Positions 9,475 through 16,440 of a stretch of DNA of 17,776 nt are shown here, in pieces. The notes below the pieces were generated by a model, which did no database searches, was not told where the DNA came from, and saw nothing but the letters and a program-made list of their open reading frames with translations. The DNA comes from Porticoccaceae bacterium (GTDB lineage: Bacteria > Pseudomonadota > Gammaproteobacteria > Pseudomonadales > Porticoccaceae), in NCBI GenBank assembly GCA_023229065.1, contig JALNZZ010000030.1, forward strand, positions 1 to 17,776, in the 5' to 3' direction. Made by a program: the position numbers and the translations under genes. The first letter of the stretch is position 1, and each line of letters starts with the position of its first letter.

Positions 9475-9506
9475 CTATCTCGTGTTGTGTTTGATACAGC
9501 TTAATA

Positions 9507-9536
9507 GAGTCGCAAGCCGGGGGCAATCAACAGTTA
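9507..9536 (-). promoter_or_regulatory. Weak candidate norR promoter
   Basis: On the norR strand TTGATT is followed after 18 bp by TATTAA, each matching four of six consensus bases, about 60 bp upstream of the start codon. Nearby, on the plus strand, TTGA-N6-TTAA (9491-9504) matches seven of eight bases of the FNR/DNR-type half-site pair. Both are consensus matches only. Confidence 0.25.
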
Positions 9537-9592
9537 ATAGGAATTTCGGCGCTATTCGATAAGTGCCCGGAATGAGAGCACTGAATCAGGAC

Positions 9593-9616
9593 AAAAAAGC
9601 GAAGTGAAAATCACTT
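9593..9616 (-). terminator. Likely terminator of the DUF2868-GTPase operon
   Basis: On the minus strand AAGTGA-TTT-TCACTT is followed by CGC and six T residues. It begins three bases after the GTPase stop codon and lies before norR, which is on the same strand. The stem is short and AT-rich, so read-through into norR is possible. Confidence 0.6.
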
Positions 9617-9618
9617 TG

Positions 9619-11106
9619 TCAGGATGTCGGCGGCTGGCTCGACTCGTTGTCTAGCTCCATCTGCTCGCCCAAGGCCAACAGCAAGGTTTGCAGCTGACCT
9701 TTTTCTGTTTCATCGAGACGCCGTTTCAGGAGTTTGCGCAGCCAGAACAGCAGCTGTACCTGCTGCTTTCGAGGCAAGCCATCCAGCCAGTGCGCGAGTT
9801 CCTGAGATGCCAGCAGCAAGGCGTCACGGCGGGCGTGGTTGCGCACTCGCACTTGATACCAGATGCGTAGAGCGCGGCCCGTCAGAGCGGTAGCGAACTC
9901 GAGACTGGATACTGGCCCCAGCTGCCACATCTCATAGCCGGGCACCCGCGATACCAGTTCGAAAGTCAGGGGATGGCGACCGGCGAAGCCACCTGCCAAC
10001 CCACCCAGGGCGCCGCCCACCAGGGTGCCCAAAAACAGGCTGGTACCCCCGGTGGCGGCATCGACAGCGAGGCCGCCGAGGGCTCCCGCACCCGCTGATA
10101 GCGAAGCCAGCTTTTTGCGCGGTAATCCCCAGGCGCGCCATTCGTGGGCATCGGTGAGGTCATTGCTGCGCAGCGATTGCCACTCGTTGGCCCAATCCAG
10201 CTGGCGGTGGCCGTAGAGCCTGGCCAGAGTATCCTGCAGTTGCCGTTCGTGGCGTTGTAGTTCGCGGTTATATTGATTCAGGCCGGCATTGTGGAGCGCC
10301 TCGCGAGGGCCGCTGACCGGTAGCTGCAGCTCAAAGCGCAGGACAGCCTGCAGGTAGTCCACCAGCAAATCAGCAGCTTGCTGATGGCGTGCCCGGCGCT
10401 GTTGTTGCAAGGCATCAATACCGCGCAACAGACTCTCGCGCCACGGTGGATGAATTTCTGCCATACCTCTCAGTAGGGTCAGGTGCTGCTCGAAAGGCGC
10501 CAGCAGGGGATTAAAGACTCTCACCAGAGAAAAGTATTGTTGCAAGGCGGGGCGCCAGGAAGCCTCGTGGCGTCCCGGCTCGTTATCTGCGCGACTCATG
10601 GGGTTGAGGAGTGCCAGGCGCGGTTGTCCGCTCCATGACAACAGAGTCAGCTCGGCCTCAAAAGCGGCGTCGAAGGGTTGGTCGGTGTCAACGACATAGA
10701 CGATGCCGGCCCCAGCCAGAATGGGCTCCAGCAGCGCGCAGTCATCGGCAAAGCGTGGGTCTTGCTTGTGTGTGGTGACGAAGGTGGCCAGGGCGCGAGG
10801 ACGATCTGCAGCCTGCTCGCTGCGGGCGGCGCACCAATCGAGCACCTGGCGAGGGCGCTGAAAGCCGGGGGTGTCCACCAGTTCGTAGAGGGTGTCCTCG
10901 CCCAGCATCAGCCGATATTGGTGGGCCTGACGGGTGGTGCCACTGACAGGTGATACGGCAATATGGTCGTCCTGCACCAGGGTTGACACCACGCTCGATT
11001 TGCCTTGGTTGGGATGCCCCACCACGGCAAACATGGGCAGGGTTGCCTGGGCATCACTGCGTGGTTGGCTGCGGAGAGAGTCTGTTGGACTCGCTGGCTG
11101 TGTCAT
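9619..11106 (-). CDS. Era-like GTPase with C-terminal DUF3482 domain
   Basis: A 495-aa protein with an N-terminal GTPase domain and a long C-terminal region that I recognise as the DUF3482 family; its function is unknown. The P-loop is GHPNQGKS (about 30-37), switch I has SGTTRQ (about 55-60) and switch II has DTPGFQ (about 78-83), as in TrmE/Era-type G proteins. No NKxD base-recognition motif is visible; LLNPMSRAD stands in the expected place. The middle is charged and helical (about 190-335). A glycine-rich, zipper-like hydrophobic stretch (about 344-386, with GALGGLAVDAATGG and GGALGGLAGGFAG) could insert into or lie on a membrane. Its ATG overlaps the stop of the upstream DUF2868 gene by four bases (ATGA), so the two products are probably made together and may form a complex. 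Confidence 0.85.
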   Translation of the reverse strand: MTQPASPTDSLRSQPRSDAQATLPMFAVVGHPNQGKSSVVSTLVQDDHIAVSPVSGTTRQAHQYRLMLGEDTLYELVDTPGFQRPRQVLDWCAARSEQAADRPRALATFVTTHKQDPRFADDCALLEPILAGAGIVYVVDTDQPFDAAFEAELTLLSWSGQPRLALLNPMSRADNEPGRHEASWRPALQQYFSLVRVFNPLLAPFEQHLTLLRGMAEIHPPWRESLLRGIDALQQQRRARHQQAADLLVDYLQAVLRFELQLPVSGPREALHNAGLNQYNRELQRHERQLQDTLARLYGHRQLDWANEWQSLRSNDLTDAHEWRAWGLPRKKLASLSAGAGALGGLAVDAATGGTSLFLGTLVGGALGGLAGGFAGRHPLTFELVSRVPGYEMWQLGPVSSLEFATALTGRALRIWYQVRVRNHARRDALLLASQELAHWLDGLPRKQQVQLLFWLRKLLKRRLDETEKGQLQTLLLALGEQMELDNESSQPPTS

Positions 11107-12371
11107 GGCGCCTGGTCTCCCTTTGCTTCCCCTTCAATACCTACCAGGGATACTGGCGTGTTCAGGCCATTCGCGGCGAGAAAGGCGCGCCAGCTATATT
11201 GCCAGGTATCAATACGGGCGGCGTCATCGCTCCCATAGACAAGGAAAAGTTGAGGCCGACCGGTACCGGCGTGGAGTTGCAGCAAGTCTGCCAGGTCCCC
11301 AGTGGGTACGGCGCTGGCAGCGATATACCAGTTGTGCAGCTGACTGCCACGCGTCAGCACAGCCTGCTGATCATCGCGATAGCCACCACTGCCGAGGTTC
11401 AAGGTACCGCTGGGCAGCTGCGCGGTGTCGAGTTGCCAAGCAAAGCCTGGCGCCGCTGGCAGATCGCTGATAATAGGGTATGGGCCAGCGGGTGCTTCGG
11501 TCAGTGGTTGCTCCGGCTGTAGAGCGCGATAGCTTAGAGCGGGTTCCTGGCACTGCTCATAGCGCAATCGCAGGCGCTGGTTCCAGCGCGGCCATTGGGT
11601 TTGGGTGCGTACTAGCTGCCATTGACATACTGCCAGCAGGACGGCCATGGGGATCAACAGCCAGAGAGCCAGCACCTGGCTGAGCCACAGCGCCCAATGC
11701 CAGGTGTCAGCCAGCAGGTCACCCTGCCAGCCAGTGATAGCGCCGGCCTCTGCAGCATTGATACGGGCGCTGTCGGGCACTGCCGCCAAGCCGAGGCTGA
11801 GACCCTGAAACAGGGGGGCGACCACGGTAGATATCGCGGCGATGGAGGTACTCCAGTAAAAGATGACCTGGCGTGTGAGCAACATCAGCCACAGCCAAGC
11901 GAGGCCAGCGAGGCAAAAGGCGCTCTGCGCCAACAGGGACTGGCGGACAAACCATAGGGAAATTACCCGGTCGCTGTGGGGGGTAACCAGGATTTTCCAC
12001 CAAGGGCTGCGGCCTGCTACCAGGCCAGCCAGAGCAGTCCATAGCATCAGCAACAAGGGCGTTGCCCAGAAGGCGAGGAGAAACAGCAGCAGGTGGATGC
12101 CGCTGCCATCAGGCCACACTAGCAATCCGCTCAGGGCCAGTACGCCATTGAGCGCGCCAAGCAAAGGCCACAGCCTGGCCAGCTTCAAGCGGTGAGGAGC
12201 GGGCAGCCGCTCTCCATAGGCAAGGAAATCCTGCCACTGGGTTACACCTCGACAGTCTGCCGGCGCGCTCTCATTGGCATTGGCATTGGCATCAGCGTCG
12301 GCGTCGAGCCAGCGCAGGCCAAGGCTCAGCTGGTGGGTGGTGGAGGTGGGCTGCGTCGGGCTTGCGGTCAT
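11103..12371 (-). CDS. DUF2868 family multi-pass membrane protein
   Basis: A 422-aa inner-membrane protein resembling the DUF2868 family; its function is unknown. After a soluble N-terminus, four to five hydrophobic segments follow, for example LLGALNGVLALSGLLVW, LLLFLLAFWATPLLLMLW, FCLAGLAWLWLMLL and VLALWLLIPMAVLLAV. A soluble C-terminal domain of about 150 residues completes it. Near residues 23-33 is an Asp-Ala/Asn-Ala repeat, encoded by hexanucleotide units. An in-frame stop just upstream makes ATG 12371 the earliest start. There is no good Shine-Dalgarno, so a slightly later start cannot be ruled out. It is the first gene of a two-gene operon with the GTPase, a pairing I recall as recurrent in proteobacteria. 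It is divergent from ybaN-nnrS. Confidence 0.8.
   Translation of the reverse strand: MTASPTQPTSTTHQLSLGLRWLDADADANANANESAPADCRGVTQWQDFLAYGERLPAPHRLKLARLWPLLGALNGVLALSGLLVWPDGSGIHLLLFLLAFWATPLLLMLWTALAGLVAGRSPWWKILVTPHSDRVISLWFVRQSLLAQSAFCLAGLAWLWLMLLTRQVIFYWSTSIAAISTVVAPLFQGLSLGLAAVPDSARINAAEAGAITGWQGDLLADTWHWALWLSQVLALWLLIPMAVLLAVCQWQLVRTQTQWPRWNQRLRLRYEQCQEPALSYRALQPEQPLTEAPAGPYPIISDLPAAPGFAWQLDTAQLPSGTLNLGSGGYRDDQQAVLTRGSQLHNWYIAASAVPTGDLADLLQLHAGTGRPQLFLVYGSDDAARIDTWQYSWRAFLAANGLNTPVSLVGIEGEAKGDQAP
12272..12307. repeat. Hexanucleotide tandem repeat inside the DUF2868 gene
   Basis: CATTGG occurs three times in tandem and is followed by three degenerate units (CATCAG, CGTCGG, CGTCGA). The unit length keeps the reading frame, so changes in copy number would lengthen or shorten an Asp-Ala/Asn-Ala linker near the protein's N-terminus without breaking it. 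Confidence 0.8.
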
Positions 12372-12577
12372 GAGCGGGTGTCATCGGGCGTTGTCGAGAG
12401 TCTAACAATCCGAGCTGTCTGCGTCGCCCTCTGATCTCGCTTGTGAGCCAGACAGCAAGCCTTTGCGCTAAATCATCGCAATTTCGGTAAAATTTGCCAT
12501 AGTTAAGAGGTAAGTAGCTCTTGCGTTGGCTGCTTGAAGCGCAATCAGAAGCAAACATCCAACGAGGTAGGCCAATC
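12372..12577. promoter_or_regulatory. Divergent promoter region between the DUF2868 gene and ybaN
   Basis: A 206-bp gap that must hold start signals for both operons. It contains a small dyad, TTGCG-N9-CGCAA (12463-12481), and a TAAAAT (12488-12493) that could be a -10 for ybaN-nnrS. I see no convincing -35 at normal spacing and no clear FNR, NsrR or NorR site. Confidence 0.4.
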
Positions 12578-12982
12578 GTGAACAGTGCCTTTGGACAAAT
12601 TGCTAAACCCCTATACCTGCTGGTGGCAGGGGGGTCGCTGGTGGCGGGTGTTGTGGGTATGGTTCTGCCGCTGGTGCCTACTACTCCCTTTCTGCTGCTG
12701 GCCGCTTGGGCTGGCGGGCGAGGATCGCCACGCTTTCAACGCTGGCTTTGTGGCCACCCCTATCTTGGCCCGCCCATTCAGTCCTGGCGCCGCGAGGGAG
12801 CAGTGTCCCGCAGTGCTAAGGTGATCGCCACTCTGATGCTGGCCGCCAGCTGGGTGTGGTTGGCGGTGCTGGCGATGCCTGTTGTGGGTTTGGTTATCGC
12901 GGCGTTCGGCTTTGCCGGTGTCGCCATTTTCTTGTGGTCGCGGCCCTTGCCGTCGACAGAGCAGGTTGATGTGACGGAGTAG
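12578..12982 (+). CDS. ybaN: YbaN/DUF454 family inner-membrane protein
   Basis: A 134-aa membrane protein of the DUF454 (YbaN) family; its biochemical role is unknown. Family marks are GMVLPLVPTTPFLLLAAW in the first hairpin of membrane segments, then RFQRWLCGHPYLGPPIQSWR with a basic loop. Two further hydrophobic segments near the C-terminus follow (IATLMLAASWVWLAVLAM and GLVIAAFGFAGVAIFLW). I chose GTG 12578 because GAGG lies 10 bases upstream and the product begins MNSAFGQIAKPLYLLVAGG, as homologues do. An upstream TTG at 12521 would add 19 unlikely residues. nnrS starts 7 bp after the stop, so the two are one operon. Confidence 0.88.
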   Translation: MNSAFGQIAKPLYLLVAGGSLVAGVVGMVLPLVPTTPFLLLAAWAGGRGSPRFQRWLCGHPYLGPPIQSWRREGAVSRSAKVIATLMLAASWVWLAVLAMPVVGLVIAAFGFAGVAIFLWSRPLPSTEQVDVTE

Positions 12983-12989
12983 AGTGACC

Positions 12990-14159
12990 ATGAAGCACGG
13001 AGCCCTGTTAGCCTATCCTTTTCGCCTGTTCTTTGTGCTGGTAGGGCTCTACGGTGTTCTGTTTTCCCCCCTGTGGTTGGGTATGTTGCTGTGGGGTTGG
13101 CCCACTCCCGACCTCGACCCTCTGCGCTGGCATGTCCACGAGATGCTGTTTGGCCTGGTAGCAGCGGCCATTGCTGGCTTCCTGCTTACCGCAATGTGCA
13201 ACTGGGTGAGTTGCAAACCACTGCAAGGAGGCAGGTTACTGGCATTAGGGTTACTGTGGCTGGCTGGCCGCTTGGTGTGGTGGATGCCGGGTTTGCCGCC
13301 GCTGTTGCCGATGGCTGTCGATGTGTCCTTCCTGCTGGCATTGACCCTCTATGCGGGGGCTGTGATCATCGGCAGCGGTAACCGCCGAAACCTTATCCTG
13401 GTGCTGATCCTGGCGTTGCTATTCACAGCGAATCTGCTGATTCACCTGGATTTGATTGGTGTCGTGCCAGGCCTTGCTCGGCACGGTGAGATTTTCGCCA
13501 TCAATTTGGTGGTGGTTCTGATGGTCGTAGTGGCCGGTCGTATCACGCCGGCGTTTACCGCCAATTGGTTGGAGCGACAGGGCGGGGGCCGCGACCGGGT
13601 GCGGCAGCATGCGGCTGTGGATAGAGCCGCCATCGCCGCCACCGCGCTAATGATTCCTGCTGATGCCTTTACCACCCTGCCCTGGCTCGGTAGTGTGGTC
13701 GCGCTGCTTGCAGCGCTTCTTCACGGTGTGAGGTTGGTGGGGTGGGGAGGCTGGCACTGTGTACGTGAACCCCTGTTGTGGGTACTGCATCTGTCCTATG
13801 GTTGGATCGTGTTGGCCCTGTTGCTCAAAGGGGTGACACCCTGGTTGTCAGGTATTTCGTCCGTGCTGTGGATACATGCCGCAGGGGTGGGGGCCATGGG
13901 TACACTGATTCTGGGGGTGATGACACGAGTCTCCCTCGGTCACACAGGTCGGCCACTTGTGCTGCCTAGAGGGGCAATCGTTATCTATGTCCTGATTAGT
14001 GTGGCGGCTGTAGCCCGGCTGCTGTCGGCTCTGGGTTGGTTGGGGTACCGGGAGCCGCTGGTGATATCAGGAGTAGCGTTCAGCGCCGCCTTTGCTGTTT
14101 TTTTGTTGTTGTACGGACGAATACTGTGGGTGCCCCGCGTGGACGGCAGGCCGGGCTGA
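12990..14159 (+). CDS. nnrS: NnrS family protein
   Basis: A 389-aa protein with about 12 hydrophobic segments, belonging to the NnrS family. NnrS proteins are haem- and copper-containing membrane proteins first found in denitrifiers, and they lessen the damage caused by NO inside the cell. Diagnostic stretches are WHVHEMLFG near the N-terminus (His48 and His50 are likely metal ligands), GRITPAFTANWL in the middle, and IHAAGVGAMGTLILGVMTRVSLGHTGR towards the C-terminus. I prefer ATG 12990 (GGAG 10 bases upstream) to GTG 12984. It is co-transcribed with ybaN. norR is 3.5 kb away on the other strand, so an NO link is plausible, but no NorR or NnrR site is evident upstream. Confidence 0.92.
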   Translation: MKHGALLAYPFRLFFVLVGLYGVLFSPLWLGMLLWGWPTPDLDPLRWHVHEMLFGLVAAAIAGFLLTAMCNWVSCKPLQGGRLLALGLLWLAGRLVWWMPGLPPLLPMAVDVSFLLALTLYAGAVIIGSGNRRNLILVLILALLFTANLLIHLDLIGVVPGLARHGEIFAINLVVVLMVVVAGRITPAFTANWLERQGGGRDRVRQHAAVDRAAIAATALMIPADAFTTLPWLGSVVALLAALLHGVRLVGWGGWHCVREPLLWVLHLSYGWIVLALLLKGVTPWLSGISSVLWIHAAGVGAMGTLILGVMTRVSLGHTGRPLVLPRGAIVIYVLISVAAVARLLSALGWLGYREPLVISGVAFSAAFAVFLLLYGRILWVPRVDGRPG

Positions 14160-14216
14160 AAAGTGCTCACCTCAGGTTTTCAAGGGGCTTGTTGCAATGA
14201 GCTTGGATCAACTTGT

Positions 14217-14426
14217 TCAAGACTGTGATAGCGCTCGAGCAACAGAGCGGCACAGGGACAAGGCGACGAAAGCCTCAAAATCATCGGCGGGATCAGGTTC
14301 TGTCCCCTCTTCCAATGTGTAGAGGTGCGACAGTAACTGTGCCCGGCCATCCGCTGTGCGAGCATTGAGTGTGGCGATCTGTTCGCTATGTTCAAGCAGT
14401 TGATTCCAAAAGCGATGATCAGCCAT
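14217..14426 (-). CDS. Small hypothetical protein coupled to rnk
   Basis: A 69-aa protein that I do not recognise. It is acidic and probably helical (MADHRFWNQLLEHSEQIATL... ending CRSVARALSQS), with no signal peptide or membrane segment. Reasons to believe it: the start overlaps the rnk stop by eight bases (ATGGCTGA), a good AGGGGA Shine-Dalgarno lies 5 bases upstream inside rnk, and its composition is that of a real soluble protein, unlike the other frames here. It faces nnrS across a 57-bp convergent gap with no clear terminator. Its job may relate to Rnk or may be independent. Confidence 0.65.
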   Translation of the reverse strand: MADHRFWNQLLEHSEQIATLNARTADGRAQLLSHLYTLEEGTEPDPADDFEAFVALSLCRSVARALSQS

Positions 14427-14820
14427 GCTCGTCCCCTGTCTCTTGTTGCACCGCGATCACTTCCAGGCGGCGGTGGCGACCACCGGGCAGTGGCCAGTCA
14501 ATTTGGCCACCCACACGCAAGCCAATCAGGGCGCTACCCACAGGAGACAAGACGGAAATTTTCATGGTGTTTACATCCGCGTGACGTGGAAACACTAGTG
14601 TGACGGTTGTTTCAGCACCACTGTCCAGGTCGCGGAAGCTCACGGTCGAATCCATGGCCACGGCATCGTCGGGCAGCTGGTGGTCGGGTACAATGTCGGC
14701 GCGGGACAGCTCGGTGTCGAGAGCCTCCGCAGCGGGGGTGTCGGTATTGTCGATCAGGGCAAGCAGTTTCCTGTAGTCACTGTCGGCGACGATAATATTG
14801 TTGGTCTGAGTAGTAGACAT
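14419..14820 (-). CDS. rnk: Rnk family regulator of nucleoside diphosphate kinase (GreA/GreB fold)
   Basis: A 133-aa protein of the Rnk family. These have a short N-terminal coiled coil and a C-terminal GreA/GreB-like FKBP domain; they bind RNA polymerase and influence nucleoside diphosphate kinase levels. The N-terminal part has IIVADSDYRKLLALID and ALDTELSRADIV. The C-terminal domain has TVSFRDLDSGAETTVTLVFPR, ISVLSPVGSALIGLRVG and IDWPLPGG, closely parallel to E. coli Rnk. I chose ATG 14820 because GGAG sits 5 bases upstream; an earlier in-frame ATG at 14847 would read back through the leader hairpin. A small gene of unknown function overlaps its 3' end. The leader contains a terminator-like hairpin. 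Confidence 0.92.
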   Translation of the reverse strand: MSTTQTNNIIVADSDYRKLLALIDNTDTPAAEALDTELSRADIVPDHQLPDDAVAMDSTVSFRDLDSGAETTVTLVFPRHADVNTMKISVLSPVGSALIGLRVGGQIDWPLPGGRHRRLEVIAVQQETGDEHG

Positions 14821-14834
14821 GTGCGCTCCAAAGG

Positions 14835-14856
14835 AAAAAAGCCCCAAGTTATGGGG
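14835..14856 (-). terminator. Terminator-like hairpin with T-run in the rnk leader
   Basis: On the minus strand CCCCA-TAACT-TGGGG is followed by C and six T residues ending 14 bases before the rnk ATG. No promoter fits between the T-run and the start codon, so any rnk message must pass through it. It could end transcription from the histidine-kinase operon upstream, act as an attenuator of rnk, or both. Confidence 0.6.
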
Positions 14857-15078
14857 ATGTAGTGCCTAGGTATAAGAAGAATCAGGTACAGAAGGGCCGC
14901 TTTTATAATGGCGATTAAAACGGGCCCAAACGTTTAATCGCCCACAATGGGAAAGGCGCTGGCCGGACGCAATGGCCCGGCGCCTGTAAGCGAAAAATAC
15001 TGTCGAAGGGTAGCGTCCATGCCTAGCACCATAGCACCGACGGGATTGGCGTGGCAAGCTAGGCGATGCGGTGTTCGA
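14857..15078. other. Non-coding, structure-rich stretch between the kinase gene and rnk
   Basis: I find no believable gene here. It holds several inverted repeats: GGCGATTAAA...TTTAATCGCC (14910-14919 and 14933-14942), CCCA-CAA-TGGG (14941-14951), a GC-rich hairpin GGCGC-T-GGCC...GGCC-CG-GCGCC (14955-14984), and GCCTAGC...GCTAGGC (15021-15027 and 15058-15064). A perfect TATAAT occurs on the plus strand at 14904-14909, without a good -35. On the minus strand TATAAA (14908-14903) might be the rnk -10. The stretch could hold the rnk promoter, the kinase-operon terminator or a small RNA. Confidence 0.5.
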
Positions 15079-16440
15079 TCAGGGTAAACGACTCCCGGTT
15101 ACTGGCAGTGAAACCCGCACCAATAGCCCTCCAAGCGAGGATGTTTCGAGGGATAGCTCACCCCGCCAGGCAGCGGTAATATCAGCGGCGATAGCGAGCC
15201 CGAGCCCTTGTCCGGCGACGCTTTCATCGAGGCGAAACCCGCGTTCGGTCACTTGTTGGCGGCGAGCGTAATCGGGAATGCCCGGGCCGTCATCTTCCAC
15301 GGTTAGATACCAGTTCCTGTCGTCGTGACTGACACTGACTCGCAGACGCGATGAGGCCCACTTCCAGGCGTTATCCATTAGGTTGCCCATGACTTCCAGC
15401 AGCTCATCCCGTTCGACAGGGAGATGAGGCTGCCCTTCCCAGCGCCACTCAACGGTCAGCACTCGGTTGTGGGCACGCTGCAGGGCTTTGGCCAGCGGCG
15501 GTAAGTCGCGAGCTGGAGCGAAAGGAGTCTGTACACCGCCAGCGCTGGCACCGCTGGACTGGCCCAGCTCGCGGTCGATACGTCGAGTGGTTTGCTCCAC
15601 CTGCTCCCGCAGTGAGCGGTGCAAGGACGGATGCTGGCGAATTTCCTCCCGTTCCACAAGCGCGGAGAGTACCGCCAGGGGCGTTTTCAGGGCGTGGCCG
15701 AGATTGCTTAAGGATTGGCGCGAGCGGGTGAGCGCCCGGCGGGTTTCCGCCAGTAAGGCATTGATCTGATGGATCAGAGGAGCCAACTCCTCTGGAGCGT
15801 CAGTGTCGAGGGACTGGCGCTCGCCAGCCTGGATCGCAACCACCTGATCGCGGGCACGGGTCAGTGGACGCAGGACGCGGCCCATCCACAGATTGAGGGC
15901 GACCAGAGTCGTCACCAAGGCAGTGGCCCACAGAGCCAGGAATACCACCAATCCACGACGAAATTCGGCCACCAGTTCACTGTAATCCTGGGCCGCAGTA
16001 ATGATAAAGCGCTGCCCGAAGCGCTCGTAGTGACGAGTTAATAGCAATAGTTGCTGGCCTGCAGGCCCTGGAGTGTGAGTGAACTTGCCGGGCCCGGGGG
16101 GCGGTTGCAGCTCGTGGTCCCACAGAGAGCGGGAACGCCAGTGCTGATCGTCTACAGCGATGACAAAATACTGACCAGATAGGGGGCGCTGATAGGCGGC
16201 ATCAAGACGGGACAGATCCAGTTGTGGGCCGCTGCTGCCCGGACGGATGGCGGCCAGCAGGCGTTCAGTTGCGTTACTTAGGTCACTCTCGGTGAGACGC
16301 ATCTGAATGCGCTCGAACAGCAGGTTGGCGCCGGCAGCAATTGCGAGCCCCAAGGTTACCAGAACGATCAGCAGGGCGAGGCTCAGGCGTGCTTTGATGG
16401 ACGCGGTGGGCGCCAAAGGTGTCTCAGTCGTGGCAGCCAT
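15079..16440 (-). CDS. PhoQ/PmrB/BqsS-type sensor histidine kinase
   Basis: A 453-aa inner-membrane sensor kinase that should phosphorylate the response regulator encoded just upstream. Order: a membrane helix near residues 15-40 (LSLALLIVLVTLGLAIAAGA), a periplasmic domain of about 125 residues, a second helix (VVFLALWATALVTTLVALNL), a HAMP linker, a dimerisation domain with LSNLGHALKTPLAVL (His249 is the phosphorylated residue), and an ATPase domain with an N box (GNLMDNAWKWA), a G1 box (DDGPGIP) and a G2 box (GQGLGLAIA). The H-box wording is that of PhoQ-like kinases. I chose ATG 16440, which overlaps the regulator's 3' end by 17 bases. An upstream ATG at 16590 lies inside the regulator gene and adds residues unlike any kinase. 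No RExxE or similar metal-binding motif is visible in the periplasmic part. Confidence 0.92.
   Translation of the reverse strand: MAATTETPLAPTASIKARLSLALLIVLVTLGLAIAAGANLLFERIQMRLTESDLSNATERLLAAIRPGSSGPQLDLSRLDAAYQRPLSGQYFVIAVDDQHWRSRSLWDHELQPPPGPGKFTHTPGPAGQQLLLLTRHYERFGQRFIITAAQDYSELVAEFRRGLVVFLALWATALVTTLVALNLWMGRVLRPLTRARDQVVAIQAGERQSLDTDAPEELAPLIHQINALLAETRRALTRSRQSLSNLGHALKTPLAVLSALVEREEIRQHPSLHRSLREQVEQTTRRIDRELGQSSGASAGGVQTPFAPARDLPPLAKALQRAHNRVLTVEWRWEGQPHLPVERDELLEVMGNLMDNAWKWASSRLRVSVSHDDRNWYLTVEDDGPGIPDYARRQQVTERGFRLDESVAGQGLGLAIAADITAAWRGELSLETSSLGGLLVRVSLPVTGSRLP

Noticed and set aside
10934..11522. Two plus-strand open frames of about 180 to 190 codons across the DUF2868/GTPase junction
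   Set aside because: Both are antisense to the coupled pair, which has family motifs and an ATGA overlap.
12521..12577. TTG start at 12521 for ybaN
   Set aside because: It has no Shine-Dalgarno and adds a non-conserved hydrophilic extension; GTG 12578 has GAGG at good spacing and fits the family length.
14277..14310. GGTTCTGTCCCCT, similar to a RAYT-linked repeat motif
   Set aside because: It lies inside the small rnk-coupled gene, encodes an ordinary GTEPDP stretch and has no inverted partner.
14866..15057. 63-codon minus-strand open frame upstream of rnk
   Set aside because: Very basic, Arg/Cys/Tyr-rich translation running through the inverted repeats; no Shine-Dalgarno and no sign of coding bias.
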